This document shows, piece after piece, positions 7,289 to 15,119 of a stretch of DNA of 19,174 nt. Position 1 is the first letter of the stretch, and the number at the start of each line of letters is the position of its first letter. The translations under genes and the position numbers were made by a program. This stretch comes from CBIFVZ01 sp966185765 (GTDB taxonomy: Bacteria; Pseudomonadota; Gammaproteobacteria; Enterobacterales; Enterobacteriaceae), in assembly GCA_966185765.1 (NCBI GenBank), contig CBIFVZ010000072.1:1-19174 (forward strand), in the 5' to 3' direction. The notes under the pieces were generated by a model. That model did not search any database and was not told the DNA's origin. It worked only from the letters and a program-made list of their open reading frames with translations.

Positions 7289-8626
7289 ATGATGATTACT
7301 CTGCGCAAACTTCCGCTGGCAGTGGCTGTCGCGGCAGGCGTGATGTCCGTCCAGGCGCTGGCGGTTGATTTCCACGGTTACGCCCGTTCCGGCATTGGCT
7401 GGACCGGCAGCGGCGGTGAACAGCAGTGCTTCCAGGCAACTGGCGCACAGAGCAAATACCGTCTTGGTAACGAGTGTGAAACCTACGCGGAACTTAAACT
7501 GGGCCAGGAAGTGTGGAAAGAAGGTGACAAGAGCTTCTATTTTGACACCAACGTTGCGTACTCCGTAGCGCAGCAGAACGATTGGGAAGCAACCGACCCG
7601 GCGTTCCGTGAAGCGAATGTGCAGGGTAAAAACCTGATTGAATGGCTGCCTGGCTCTACCATCTGGGCCGGTAAGCGCTTCTATCAGCGTCATGATGTTC
7701 ACATGATTGACTTCTACTACTGGGATATCTCCGGTCCGGGTGCGGGTCTGGAAAACATCGACCTGGGCTTTGGTAAACTGTCTCTGGCGGCTGCGCGCTC
7801 TTCTGAAGCCGGTGGTTCTTCAGCATTCAGCAGCCAGGAAGTTCGTAATTATTCAACCCGTACCGCTAACGACGTATTCGACGTGCGTTTAGCCGGTCTG
7901 GAAACCAACCCGGACGGTATGCTGGAGCTGGGCGTGGACTATGGCCGTGCGAACCCGCGTGATGATTACCGCCTGGTTGACGGTGCGTCGAAAGACGGCT
8001 GGATGTTCACCGCTGAACACACCCAGAGCATGCTCAAGGGTTACAACAAGTTTGTACTCCAGTACGCGACTGACTCCATGACCTCTCACGGTAAAGGCCT
8101 GTCTCAGGGCGCGGGCGTTGGCGTGAGCGACGACATCCCTTACGACATCAATAACAACGGCCGTATGTGGCGTGTGCTGGACCACGGTGCGGTTTCCCTG
8201 TCTGATGACTGGGACATGATGTACGTGGCGATGTACCAGGACATCAACTGGGACAACAACAACGGCACCAAATGGTGGACCGTGGGTGTGCGCCCGATGT
8301 ACAAGTGGACGCCTATCATGAGCACCCTGCTGGAAGTGGGTTACGACAACGTTAAGTCTCAGCAGACTGGCGACCGTAACAGCCAGTACAAAATCACCCT
8401 GGCGCAGCAGTGGCAGGCGGGCGACAGCATCTGGTCCCGTCCGGCCATCCGCGTGTTCGCAACCTACGCCAAGTGGGATGAGAAGTGGGGTTATGCACCG
8501 GCGGGTAACAACAGCGTTGCAGGCTTTGCACCGGGTGTCGCGTACAAAGACACCGCATTCAACACCTTCAGCCGCGGCAAAGATGACGAAGTCACCTTCG
8601 GCGCACAGATGGAAATCTGGTGGTAA
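7289..8626 (+). CDS. lamB: Maltoporin LamB
   Basis: LamB is the outer-membrane trimeric porin for maltodextrins and, in E. coli, the phage lambda receptor. It has 445 residues, against 446 in E. coli. The signal peptide is residues 1-25 (..MSVQALA), and the mature protein starts VDFHGYARSGIGW with the first greasy-slide tyrosine. The 18-strand barrel ends ..FGAQMEIWW. The strands are near-identical to E. coli. The differences cluster in loops, for example about 181-190 and the last large loop at about 405-430. It starts 33 bases after malK, with AGGAG just upstream. The second ATG has the better spacing, but I follow the usual MMITL start. It is followed by a terminator-like hairpin before malM. 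Confidence 0.98.
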   Translation: MMITLRKLPLAVAVAAGVMSVQALAVDFHGYARSGIGWTGSGGEQQCFQATGAQSKYRLGNECETYAELKLGQEVWKEGDKSFYFDTNVAYSVAQQNDWEATDPAFREANVQGKNLIEWLPGSTIWAGKRFYQRHDVHMIDFYYWDISGPGAGLENIDLGFGKLSLAAARSSEAGGSSAFSSQEVRNYSTRTANDVFDVRLAGLETNPDGMLELGVDYGRANPRDDYRLVDGASKDGWMFTAEHTQSMLKGYNKFVLQYATDSMTSHGKGLSQGAGVGVSDDIPYDINNNGRMWRVLDHGAVSLSDDWDMMYVAMYQDINWDNNNGTKWWTVGVRPMYKWTPIMSTLLEVGYDNVKSQQTGDRNSQYKITLAQQWQAGDSIWSRPAIRVFATYAKWDEKWGYAPAGNNSVAGFAPGVAYKDTAFNTFSRGKDDEVTFGAQMEIWW

Positions 8627-8636
8627 CACACCAGCC

Positions 8637-8663
8637 AAAAAAGGGGGCGTAGCCCCCTTTTTT
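8637..8663. terminator. Hairpin terminator or attenuator between lamB and malM
   Basis: GGGGGC-GTA-GCCCCC (8643-8657) is flanked by six A and six T, so the structure is symmetrical and could work on both strands. It lies 10 bases after the lamB stop codon. As malM follows on the same strand, it probably reduces read-through and sets malM below lamB. Confidence 0.8.
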
Positions 8664-8740
8664 AAATCCGGAGTTTCCCTGCTGGCGTAGAGCGCCTTTG
8701 CCTGGCTACCTTTACGCCGCTTTTCTTTAAGGTGACAACA

Positions 8741-9706
8741 ATGAAAATGAAAAAAAGTCTCGTTGCCCTGTGCCTGAGCGCAGGCCTGTTCGCCTGCCTG
8801 CCAGCAGTAAGCCTGGCAGAGGTTAACATTGTCCCACAAAATACCACCGCCGCGCCGTCCATCCCGGCGGACGCGCTTTCGCGCCTGACCTGGACGCCGG
8901 TCGATCCGTCGAAAACCAATACCACGACGCTTGCAACAGGCGGGCAGACGCTGAACGCGGGGGATATTCGCGGGCCGGTTGCCGCTTACAGTGTGCCTGC
9001 CAACATTGGCGAGCTGACGATTACGCTGACCAGTGAAGTCAACAAAACGCAGGTATTTGCGCCTAACGTGCTGATTCTTGATGAGAACATGTCTCCGGCG
9101 GCGTTTTTTCCGAGCAGCTACTTCACCTACCAGGCACCGGGCGTAATGTCCGCCGATCGCCTGGAAGGCGTAATGAAGCTGACCCCGGCGCTGGGCCAGC
9201 AAAAGATTTATGTGCTGGTCTTCACCACCGATAAAGATTTACAGCAAACCACCCAGCTTCTTGACCCGGCGAAAGCCTACGCCAAAGGCGTCGGCAACGC
9301 CGTACCGGATATCCCGGACCCGGTTGCCCGCCACGTCACCGACGGTACGCTGAAACTTAAAGTGCGCACCAACACCGCCTCCAGCGTGCTGGTTGGTCCG
9401 CTGTTTGGTTCATCAGGTCCCGGCCCGGTCACGGTTGGCAACACCGCTGCGCCTGCCTACAGCGCACCGGTGGCGAGCAGTGCGCCAGTCGCTGCTCCGG
9501 CGGCGGTTGCCGCGCCTGCGCCGAAACCGGCGGCAAAACGTGAGCCGGTTCTGTCTGATACCGAAAGCTATTTCAACCAGGCCATTAAACAGGCTGTGGC
9601 AAAAGGCGATATTGATAAAGCGCTGAAACTGTTGGATGAAGCCGAGCGACTGGGATCCACCTCCGCCCGAACTACCTTTATCAGCAGTGTAAAAGGCAAG
9701 GGGTAA
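8741..9706 (+). CDS. malM: Maltose operon periplasmic protein MalM
   Basis: MalM is a periplasmic protein of the maltose regulon with no settled biochemical role. It has 321 residues, against 306 in E. coli. The signal peptide is residues 1-26 (..LPAVSLA), followed by EVNIVPQN. The conserved body includes GPVAAYSVPANIGELT and DIPDPVARH. An Ala/Pro-rich linker at about 241-268 is longer than in E. coli and accounts for the extra length. The C-terminal helical part (DTESYFNQAIKQAV...STSARTTFISSVKGKG) is conserved. The ATG at 8741 is chosen (MKMKKSL as in E. coli MKMNKSL), with AAGGTG six bases upstream. The in-frame GTG at 8732 lies inside that ribosome binding site. A cysteine at residue 19 gives an LFAC sequence, but signal peptidase I processing looks more likely than lipidation. 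Confidence 0.95.
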   Translation: MKMKKSLVALCLSAGLFACLPAVSLAEVNIVPQNTTAAPSIPADALSRLTWTPVDPSKTNTTTLATGGQTLNAGDIRGPVAAYSVPANIGELTITLTSEVNKTQVFAPNVLILDENMSPAAFFPSSYFTYQAPGVMSADRLEGVMKLTPALGQQKIYVLVFTTDKDLQQTTQLLDPAKAYAKGVGNAVPDIPDPVARHVTDGTLKLKVRTNTASSVLVGPLFGSSGPGPVTVGNTAAPAYSAPVASSAPVAAPAAVAAPAPKPAAKREPVLSDTESYFNQAIKQAVAKGDIDKALKLLDEAERLGSTSARTTFISSVKGKG

Positions 9707-9739
9707 CGTTTCCCCGCAGTGCTGATGTTTGAAGTAACT

Positions 9740-9764
9740 GGTGCGCCACGGCGCACCTTTTTTT
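9740..9764 (+). terminator. Rho-independent terminator of malK-lamB-malM
   Basis: GGTGCGC-CACG-GCGCACC is a perfect 7-bp stem followed by seven T. It lies 34 bases after the malM stop codon. Confidence 0.9.
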
Positions 9765-9807
9765 CAGGCTGATGGTGTTGCACTATTGTTGCTTTTTTGA
9801 TCTCCAC

Positions 9808-9850
9808 TGCGCGCTTTCCCGCGCATCCTCCGGCTGTTCTGCGCTACAAT
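9808..9850 (+). promoter_or_regulatory. Probable ubiC promoter region
   Basis: TACAAT at 9845-9850 is a good -10 element 30 bases upstream of the ubiC start. There is no clear -35 hexamer at the right distance. A perfect 6-bp inverted repeat (TGCGCG, 9808-9813, with CGCGCA, 9820-9825) lies over that position and could be a regulator site. Confidence 0.4.
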
Positions 9851-9880
9851 GCCCGCAGATTTTGACCCGGAGAAGGCCGC

Positions 9881-10393
9881 ATGTCCCATCCCGCGCTCAC
9901 GCAACTGCGCGACATTGACTACCACCAGGCGCTTCCTGCTATGAGCCAGAGGCTACGCGAGTGGCTGTTGCTGGAAGACTCAATGACAAAACGGTTTGAA
10001 GCGCACTGCTCCCGCGTTAGCGTGACGCTGCTGTTTGAAGATTTCGTACCGCCGGATGCCCTGCTGGTGCAGGAAGCCGCACTGCTGCCTGCAGATGAGC
10101 GCTACTGGTTACGGGAAATTCTCTTATGCGGTGAGGGTGTTCCCTGGCTTGCCGGACGCACGCTGGTACCGCAATCTACGTTAAATGGCCCGGAGCTGGC
10201 TTTACAAAAACTTGGAACGACGCCGCTTGGACGCTATCTTTTTACATCATCGACCCTGACGCGTGATTTTATTGAAACCGGACGCAGCGGTGAGCTGTGG
10301 GGGCGACGTTCGCGCCTGCGGCTTGCGGATAAGCCGCTGCTGTTGACGGAACTTTTTTTGCCGCAATCGCCGCTGTATCAAGAGGAAGAATAA
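9881..10393 (+). CDS. ubiC: Chorismate pyruvate-lyase UbiC
   Basis: UbiC converts chorismate to 4-hydroxybenzoate and pyruvate in the cytoplasm, the first committed step to ubiquinone. It has 170 residues, against 165 in E. coli. The conserved core covers LLEDSMTKRF, YWLREILLC, PELALQKLG and GRYLFTSSTLTRDFIE. The catalytic arginine and glutamate of E. coli (R76, E155) correspond to R78 and E157 here. There is a two-residue insertion in the diverged 40-70 region and a short acidic tail (QEEE). GGAG lies nine bases upstream of the start. The last base of the TAA stop codon is the first base of the ubiA ATG, so the two genes are translationally linked. Confidence 0.97.
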   Translation: MSHPALTQLRDIDYHQALPAMSQRLREWLLLEDSMTKRFEAHCSRVSVTLLFEDFVPPDALLVQEAALLPADERYWLREILLCGEGVPWLAGRTLVPQSTLNGPELALQKLGTTPLGRYLFTSSTLTRDFIETGRSGELWGRRSRLRLADKPLLLTELFLPQSPLYQEEE

Positions 10394-11265
10394 TGGAGTG
10401 GAGCCTTAACCAGGATAAGCTGCTCGCCTATCATCGCCTGATGCGTACCGACAAGCCTATTGGTGCGCTGTTGCTGCTGTGGCCGACGCTGTGGGCGCTG
10501 TGGCTGGCGACGCCAGGTACGCCGCCATTAACTATTCTGATGGTGTTTGTGGCAGGCGTCTGGCTGATGCGTGCTGCGGGCTGCGTGATTAACGACTACG
10601 CCGACCGCAAGTTTGATGGCCACGTTAAGCGCACCGCTAACCGTCCGCTGCCCGGGGGCGCGGTAACCGAGCGCGAGGCGCTCACGCTGTTCGCCCTGCT
10701 GGTGGTAACCGCCTTCCTGCTGGTGTTAACGCTCAATACCATGACCATTCTGCTGTCGGTGGCGGGGCTGGCGCTGGCGTGGGTATATCCGTTTATGAAG
10801 CGCTATACCCACCTGCCGCAGGTGGTGCTGGGTGCGGCGTTTGGCTGGGCTATCCCTATGGCCTTTGCTGCCGTAAGTGAGTCGCTGCCGCTGTCCTGCT
10901 GGCTGATGTTCCTCGCGAATATTCTGTGGGCGGTGGCCTATGACACCCAGTACGCGATGGTTGACCGGGACGATGATGTCAAAATTGGTGTGAAATCAAC
11001 GGCGATTTTGTTTGGCCGTTACGACAAGCTGATTATCGGCCTGTTACAGGCAGGCGTTGTGGCGCTGATGGTGGCGATTGGTGTGCTCAACGGCCTCGGC
11101 GGCGCGTGGTACTGGGCGATACTGCTGGCGGCGGCGCTGTTTGTGTTCCAGCAAAAGCTGATTGCCGGGCGCGAGCGTGAGGCCTGTTTTCGGGCGTTTA
11201 TGAACAACAATTACGTGGGGCTGGTGCTGTTTCTGGGCCTGATGTTAAGCGTGATGCCGCAGTAA
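10393..11265 (+). CDS. ubiA: 4-hydroxybenzoate octaprenyltransferase UbiA
   Basis: UbiA is the inner-membrane enzyme that joins the polyprenyl chain to 4-hydroxybenzoate, the second step of ubiquinone synthesis. It is 290 residues, the same as in E. coli. Both Asp-rich, magnesium-dependent prenyl-diphosphate motifs are present: NDYADRKFD at 67-75 and DTQYAMVDRDDD at 184-195. Hydrophobic segments fill the rest, as expected for a nine-helix protein. It overlaps ubiC by one base and ends at a terminator shared with convergent plsB. Confidence 0.98.
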   Translation: MEWSLNQDKLLAYHRLMRTDKPIGALLLLWPTLWALWLATPGTPPLTILMVFVAGVWLMRAAGCVINDYADRKFDGHVKRTANRPLPGGAVTEREALTLFALLVVTAFLLVLTLNTMTILLSVAGLALAWVYPFMKRYTHLPQVVLGAAFGWAIPMAFAAVSESLPLSCWLMFLANILWAVAYDTQYAMVDRDDDVKIGVKSTAILFGRYDKLIIGLLQAGVVALMVAIGVLNGLGGAWYWAILLAAALFVFQQKLIAGREREACFRAFMNNNYVGLVLFLGLMLSVMPQ

Positions 11266-11282
11266 GTTTCCTTGCTGCAAAT

Positions 11283-11318
11283 AAAAACGCCCGTCGGTTT
11301 TTCCCGGCGGGCGTTTTT
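11283..11318. terminator. Bidirectional terminator between ubiA and plsB
   Basis: Five A, a 10-bp GC-rich arm (11288-11297), a short T-rich loop, the complementary arm (11304-11313, one G:T pair) and five T. It is usable in both directions and serves both convergent genes: the ubiA stop codon is at 11265 and the plsB stop codon at 11335. Confidence 0.9.
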
Positions 11319-11334
11319 GTATCGCCTGAGTAAC

Positions 11335-13794
11335 TTAGTCGGCGGCCGGTGTCGCGGGAGGTTCTTCCACGACAGCCGGTAGCGCACTGGCGCTCTCGAT
11401 AGTCAGGCGTACATCAGAGGTCATCAGTTCAGACAGCAGCTGATAAATTGTCAGCGTTCGTGAGGCATCGGCATCACCGCTGTCGCTGATGTAGCCTTCC
11501 TCGCGTAGCGTCTGGACCAGGGTGGCAAACACGGCTTTATCAAAAAACTCCGGTGCGTTGATACCGTGCAGCATCGACAGACGCTGCGCCACGGTGCGGC
11601 TTTCTTTTTCAAGCGTACCGCGGTTAATGGCCGGGTTGGTACTGAGTAGCCAGAAGGTAATCGCGTAACGCTGGATGGTTTCGCGTGCACCGGCCGCCAG
11701 TAGCTGGAGGGTGCGTGAATGCTCGGGATTCACCTGCACGGTGTCGTCGTTGATAATCACCAGCCCCTGACGCTGCATTTCGGTGAGCTGTGCATCTACC
11801 TGCTCACTGAGCGCGTTACTGTCCCAGTGCAGGAACAACTCAGCTTTCAGCATCGGGTACAGCATGGTGACCTGGTCCAGGAGCGCCTGGCGTGTGATGT
11901 GGCGGCTCTGGGCAATCATTAGCGCCAGCAGCGACGGCAGTATCAGCATGTGCATGATGTTATTGCGATAATAGGTCATCAGCACCGCCTGCTCGCGCGG
12001 CAGAATGATAATGTCGCCGATGGTGTCTTTCTCCACCTCGAACTTGTTCATCTGCAAGGCATGGTCAATCAGCGCACTGGCGCTGGTGGCAGGTGCAGTT
12101 GAGTACGGCGAGTAAGGCACGTTGCGCATCAGCGCAAGATAGCATTCAAGCTGTTGTGTCAGTTGCTCGCGGGTGAGCGAGCGCTGGCGCGAGGCAAGCA
12201 GGGCGGTACAGCACAGGTTCATGGCGTTGGCCGCACCGGCGTTATTGATATGCACCATCAGCTTAGCGGCAATCTCGTTGACGGTTGGCGTGAGCCATGC
12301 CGGGCGCACGGCCTCTATCGGGTCGATATCATCACGCCATTGCGGCACATGGTGATTGAGCCAGTTGTTAAGCGGAATTGGCTCACCAAAGTTCACGTAG
12401 CCCTGACCCAGGTTGCGCAGCTTACTCAGGCCGCGCACCATCTGTGGCAGGCTCTCTTTTTCTTTGGTCGCGCCGCGCAATTCTTTAGCGTACGTCCCCA
12501 CTTCCATCACGTGCTCATAGCCGATGTAAATCGGCACCAGTGTGATAGGGCGTGTACCGCCGCGCAGCATCGCCTGAAGGGTCATCGACAGCGTGCCGGT
12601 CTTGGGATCCAGCAGGCGGCCGGTACGTGAACGGCCACCTTCCACAAAGTACTCTACCGAGTAGCCGCGGCTGAACAACTCGCCGAGATATTCGCGAAAG
12701 ACGGTGGAATACAGTTTGTTGCCACGGAAGGTGCGGCGAATGAAGAACGCGCCGAGGCGGCGGAAAATTGGGCCAGCAGGCCAGAAGTTCAGGTTAATAC
12801 CGGCGGCGATATGCGGCGGCACCAGCCCCTGGTGATACAGCACATAAGAGAGCAGCAGGTAGTCCATATGGCTGCGGTGGCACGGTACGTACACCAGTTC
12901 GTGGCCTTCGTGCGCCAGCTGGCGCACGCGCTCGGCGTTGTGGACGTTGATGCCCTGATAAAGTCGGTTCCAGGTAAAACCCAGCACACGGTCGGTAATA
13001 CGAATCGCTTCATAAGAGAAGTGGGCCGCAATCTCTTCCATCAGTGCAATGGCGTTCTGCTGAGCCTTCTCGTGAGAAATCTTCTTCGTACGCGCTTCAT
13101 CTTCTACCGCACGGGCGATAGCTTTTGACGCCAGCAGCTTATTAAACAGGTCCTGACGCGCCGGCAGACGCGGGCCAACGGCGGCAAGGCGCAGGCGCGA
13201 GAAGTGCATACGCGCCACGCGCAGCAGCTTCTGGGCAATGCTCTTGTCAGTGCCGTGTTCGGTCGCCATCCAGCGCAGCGACACCGGTGGTGAGAAGCGT
13301 ACAAAGCTGTCGCGCCCCAGCCAGATAACGGCAAAGAATTTTTGAATGCCGTTGAGCATACGCAGCGGTGGGTTGGCTTCGCCTTTTTCACGGCCCGGCG
13401 CGCGCCCGAACATCACCGACACCGGCACCATTTGCACATCCAGCTGCGGATTGTTGCGGTGCAGGTCGAGGTAATCGTGGAACAGCTTAATCGAGCCTTC
13501 TTTGGGCGTGTAGTAGGTGAACACACGCGGGCCGCTGTGAGCGAAAACGTAGCGCGGTAGCACGGTACCGTCGATATCGAGCGGCTCCAGCGGGTCTGGC
13601 AAATCGTGCGCCAGACAGCGGTTACGCAGCGTCAGCAAATCTGCCTTCGAATTGTAAGGCAGAACGTACATAATAGGGCGAGAGGTATCCAGACCCAGCT
13701 CCGCGCACGGATCCGCCGGAATGGATTTGCTCTTGACCAGGATGCTTAATGGTAAATTAAGCAGTGTGTATAAAAATCGGGACCAGCCTGACAT
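11335..13794 (-). CDS. plsB: Glycerol-3-phosphate 1-O-acyltransferase PlsB
   Basis: PlsB is the inner-membrane enzyme that acylates position 1 of glycerol-3-phosphate, the first step of phospholipid synthesis. It has 819 residues, against 807 in E. coli. The acyltransferase block holds the catalytic HX4D motif HRSHMD (H306, D311). Further conserved blocks are AGINLNFWPAGPIFRR, YFVEGGRSRTG and PITLVPIYIGYEHVMEVGTY. The C-terminal region is more diverged and ends in a Pro/Ala/Glu-rich tail (about 800-819) that is absent in E. coli. The start MSGWSRF matches E. coli MSGWPRI. The nearest purine-rich ribosome binding site (AGAGG) is 13 bases upstream, so initiation may be weak. It is divergent from dgkA. 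Confidence 0.98.
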   Translation of the reverse strand: MSGWSRFLYTLLNLPLSILVKSKSIPADPCAELGLDTSRPIMYVLPYNSKADLLTLRNRCLAHDLPDPLEPLDIDGTVLPRYVFAHSGPRVFTYYTPKEGSIKLFHDYLDLHRNNPQLDVQMVPVSVMFGRAPGREKGEANPPLRMLNGIQKFFAVIWLGRDSFVRFSPPVSLRWMATEHGTDKSIAQKLLRVARMHFSRLRLAAVGPRLPARQDLFNKLLASKAIARAVEDEARTKKISHEKAQQNAIALMEEIAAHFSYEAIRITDRVLGFTWNRLYQGINVHNAERVRQLAHEGHELVYVPCHRSHMDYLLLSYVLYHQGLVPPHIAAGINLNFWPAGPIFRRLGAFFIRRTFRGNKLYSTVFREYLGELFSRGYSVEYFVEGGRSRTGRLLDPKTGTLSMTLQAMLRGGTRPITLVPIYIGYEHVMEVGTYAKELRGATKEKESLPQMVRGLSKLRNLGQGYVNFGEPIPLNNWLNHHVPQWRDDIDPIEAVRPAWLTPTVNEIAAKLMVHINNAGAANAMNLCCTALLASRQRSLTREQLTQQLECYLALMRNVPYSPYSTAPATSASALIDHALQMNKFEVEKDTIGDIIILPREQAVLMTYYRNNIMHMLILPSLLALMIAQSRHITRQALLDQVTMLYPMLKAELFLHWDSNALSEQVDAQLTEMQRQGLVIINDDTVQVNPEHSRTLQLLAAGARETIQRYAITFWLLSTNPAINRGTLEKESRTVAQRLSMLHGINAPEFFDKAVFATLVQTLREEGYISDSGDADASRTLTIYQLLSELMTSDVRLTIESASALPAVVEEPPATPAAD

Positions 13795-13874
13795 AGACGA
13801 TGTAAAGCCTCTGGTTAATCATCCAAATGCGCTGCAAGAATACCAGATGCAACGCGGAATTTCTGTGGTGCCAC

Positions 13875-13880
13875 TATAAT
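13875..13880 (+). promoter_or_regulatory. Likely -10 element of the dgkA promoter
   Basis: A perfect TATAAT lies 47 bases upstream of the dgkA ATG in the 133-bp divergent plsB/dgkA spacer. No good -35 hexamer is found 16-18 bp upstream, so the promoter may need an activator or may be weak. No clear minus-strand plsB promoter was found. Confidence 0.45.
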
Positions 13881-13927
13881 CGAAGCGCTCTGGCATTGAC
13901 GCTTATTTTTTAAAAAGGTTTCCTTTC

Positions 13928-14296
13928 ATGGCCAATAATAACACCGGGTTTATCCGAATCATCAAAGCCGCAGGCTACTCCTGGAAAGGGTTTACCGCCG
14001 CCTGGCGTAACGAGGCCGCGTTTCGCCAGGAGGGCATTGCGGCGGTTATCGCGATTGTTATCGCCTGTTGGCTGGATGTGGATGCGGTTACTCGCGTCTT
14101 GCTGATTGGCTCTGTCGTGCTGGTGATGGTTGTTGAAATTTTAAACAGTGCCATTGAGGCGGTCGTTGACCGAATTGGCAGCGATTTCCATGAATTGTCC
14201 GGTCGGGCTAAGGATATGGGTTCTGCTGCGGTGCTGTTGACTATTGCACTTGCCGTGTTCGTCTGGGTGGCGCTGCTCTGGCAACATATTTTCTGA
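13928..14296 (+). CDS. dgkA: Diacylglycerol kinase DgkA
   Basis: DgkA is a small trimeric inner-membrane kinase that turns diacylglycerol into phosphatidic acid with ATP, recycling lipid left over from membrane-derived oligosaccharide synthesis. It is 122 residues, the same as in E. coli. An amphipathic N-terminus is followed by three membrane segments (about 33-50, 54-70, 98-118). The active-site block VEILNSAIEAVVDRIGS is intact, with E70, N73 and E77 equivalent to E69, N72 and E76 in numbering without Met1. The order dgkA then lexA is as in E. coli. A weak AAGG lies about 10 bases upstream of the ATG. Confidence 0.98.
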   Translation: MANNNTGFIRIIKAAGYSWKGFTAAWRNEAAFRQEGIAAVIAIVIACWLDVDAVTRVLLIGSVVLVMVVEILNSAIEAVVDRIGSDFHELSGRAKDMGSAAVLLTIALAVFVWVALLWQHIF

Positions 14297-14301
14297 TATC
14301 T

Positions 14302-14345
14302 CAGGCAGGCCTGTCTCACATTTTGCTGCCTGCCTTCCTGTTTCG
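14302..14345 (+). terminator. Possible dgkA terminator
   Basis: CAGGCAG (14302-14308) pairs with CTGCCTG (14326-14332), with a one-base-shifted alternative pairing AGGCAGG/CCTGCCT. The T-rich stretch that follows is interrupted (TCCTGTTTCGCTTTTC), so termination is probably partial. Confidence 0.4.
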
Positions 14346-14421
14346 CTTTTCTTATTTGCTGTTTTACTACCTGCTTTTGCGAGCCAGGTCGATAAGCTGC
14401 TGGTTTTTTATCTTTTTGTGA

Positions 14422-14450
14422 TTCCAATATAACCTTGTGCTGTATATACT
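14422..14450 (+). promoter_or_regulatory. lexA promoter (-35/-10)
   Basis: TTCCAA (14422-14427) and TATACT (14445-14450) are separated by 17 bp. The -10 element lies inside the first LexA box, so bound LexA would block RNA polymerase, the arrangement known from E. coli lexA. Confidence 0.75.
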
Positions 14451-14457
14451 CACAGCA
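14438..14457. promoter_or_regulatory. LexA (SOS) box 1 of lexA
   Basis: CTGT (14440-14443), eight bases, then ACAG (14452-14455): a full consensus SOS box. As far as I recall, the 20-bp site is identical to the first box of E. coli lexA. It overlaps the -10 element. Confidence 0.93.
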
Positions 14458-14458
14458 T

Positions 14459-14478
14459 GATTTTATATACACCCAGGG
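14459..14478. promoter_or_regulatory. Degenerate LexA box 2 of lexA
   Basis: The site starts exactly 21 bp after box 1, the E. coli spacing. The spacer ATATACAC and right half CCAG (14473-14476) are conserved. The left half, CTGT in E. coli, is TTTT here (14461-14464). LexA should bind this site poorly, if at all (inference). Confidence 0.65.
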
Positions 14479-14485
14479 GGCGGGA

Positions 14486-15094
14486 ATGAAAGCGTTAACA
14501 GCCAGGCAGCAAGAGGTGTTCGACCTCATCCGGGATCACATCAGCCAGACAGGCATGCCTCCCACGCGTGCAGAAATTGCGCAGCGTCTGGGCTTTCGTT
14601 CACCCAACGCCGCTGAGGAGCACCTGAAGGCGTTGGCGCGTAAAGGGGTGATTGAAATTGTCTCCGGTGCATCACGCGGTATTCGCCTGCTGGTAGAAGA
14701 GGAAGACGGTTTACCGCTGGTTGGTCGCGTTGCCGCAGGCGAGCCGTTGCTGGCACAGCAGCATATTGAAGGTCATTACCAGGTCGACCCCTCTCTGTTC
14801 AAACCTAATGCGGATTTCCTGCTGCGTGTGAGCGGCATGTCAATGCGCGATATCGGTATTCTTGATGGCGACCTGCTGGCCGTGCACAAAACCCAGGAAG
14901 CACGCAACGGCCAGGTGATTGTGGCCCGCATTGAAGACGAGGTGACCGTTAAACGCCTCAGGAAGCAGGGCAACATGGTTTACCTGCTGCCTGAAAACAG
15001 CGAGTTTGAACCGATTGAAGTGGATCTGCGGGAGCAAAACTTCTCTATCGAAGGCCTTGCTGTGGGGGTAATTCGCAACGGCGAATGGCTCTAA
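14486..15094 (+). CDS. lexA: SOS repressor LexA
   Basis: LexA represses the SOS regulon, including its own operon, and self-cleaves when RecA is activated on single-stranded DNA. It is 202 residues, the same as in E. coli. The winged helix-turn-helix domain is about 1-65 (PPTRAEIAQRLGF, SPNAAEEHLKAL). The cleavage site A84-G85 (VAAGEP), catalytic S119 (SGMS) and K156 (EVTVK) are all present. The ATG at 14486 gives the family start MKALTARQQ, with a GGGGG ribosome binding site just upstream. Longer in-frame starts would run through the operators and are rejected. dinF follows after 95 bp and is probably co-transcribed. Confidence 0.99.
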   Translation: MKALTARQQEVFDLIRDHISQTGMPPTRAEIAQRLGFRSPNAAEEHLKALARKGVIEIVSGASRGIRLLVEEEDGLPLVGRVAAGEPLLAQQHIEGHYQVDPSLFKPNADFLLRVSGMSMRDIGILDGDLLAVHKTQEARNGQVIVARIEDEVTVKRLRKQGNMVYLLPENSEFEPIEVDLREQNFSIEGLAVGVIRNGEWL

Positions 15095-15119
15095 GTCTGT
15101 CTGGCATCTTCCCTTTTTT

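Noticed and set aside
8795..8800. Possible lipobox (LFAC, cysteine 19) in the MalM signal peptide
   Set aside because: Phe at position -2 is unusual for a lipobox, and a good signal peptidase I site (SLA before EVN) follows. MalM of E. coli is a soluble periplasmic protein.
7889..9202. 437-codon open frame on the minus strand
   Set aside because: It is antisense to both lamB and malM and crosses the hairpin terminator between them. The product is low-complexity and unrecognisable.
13856..13884. Sigma-E-like promoter upstream of dgkA (GGAATTT, then TCGAA)
   Set aside because: The match to the sigma-E consensus is poor in both elements, and a perfect TATAAT lies in the same place.
14435..14485. 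N-terminal extension of LexA
   Set aside because: It would translate the SOS operators and promoter. The ATG at 14486 gives the family N-terminus and length.
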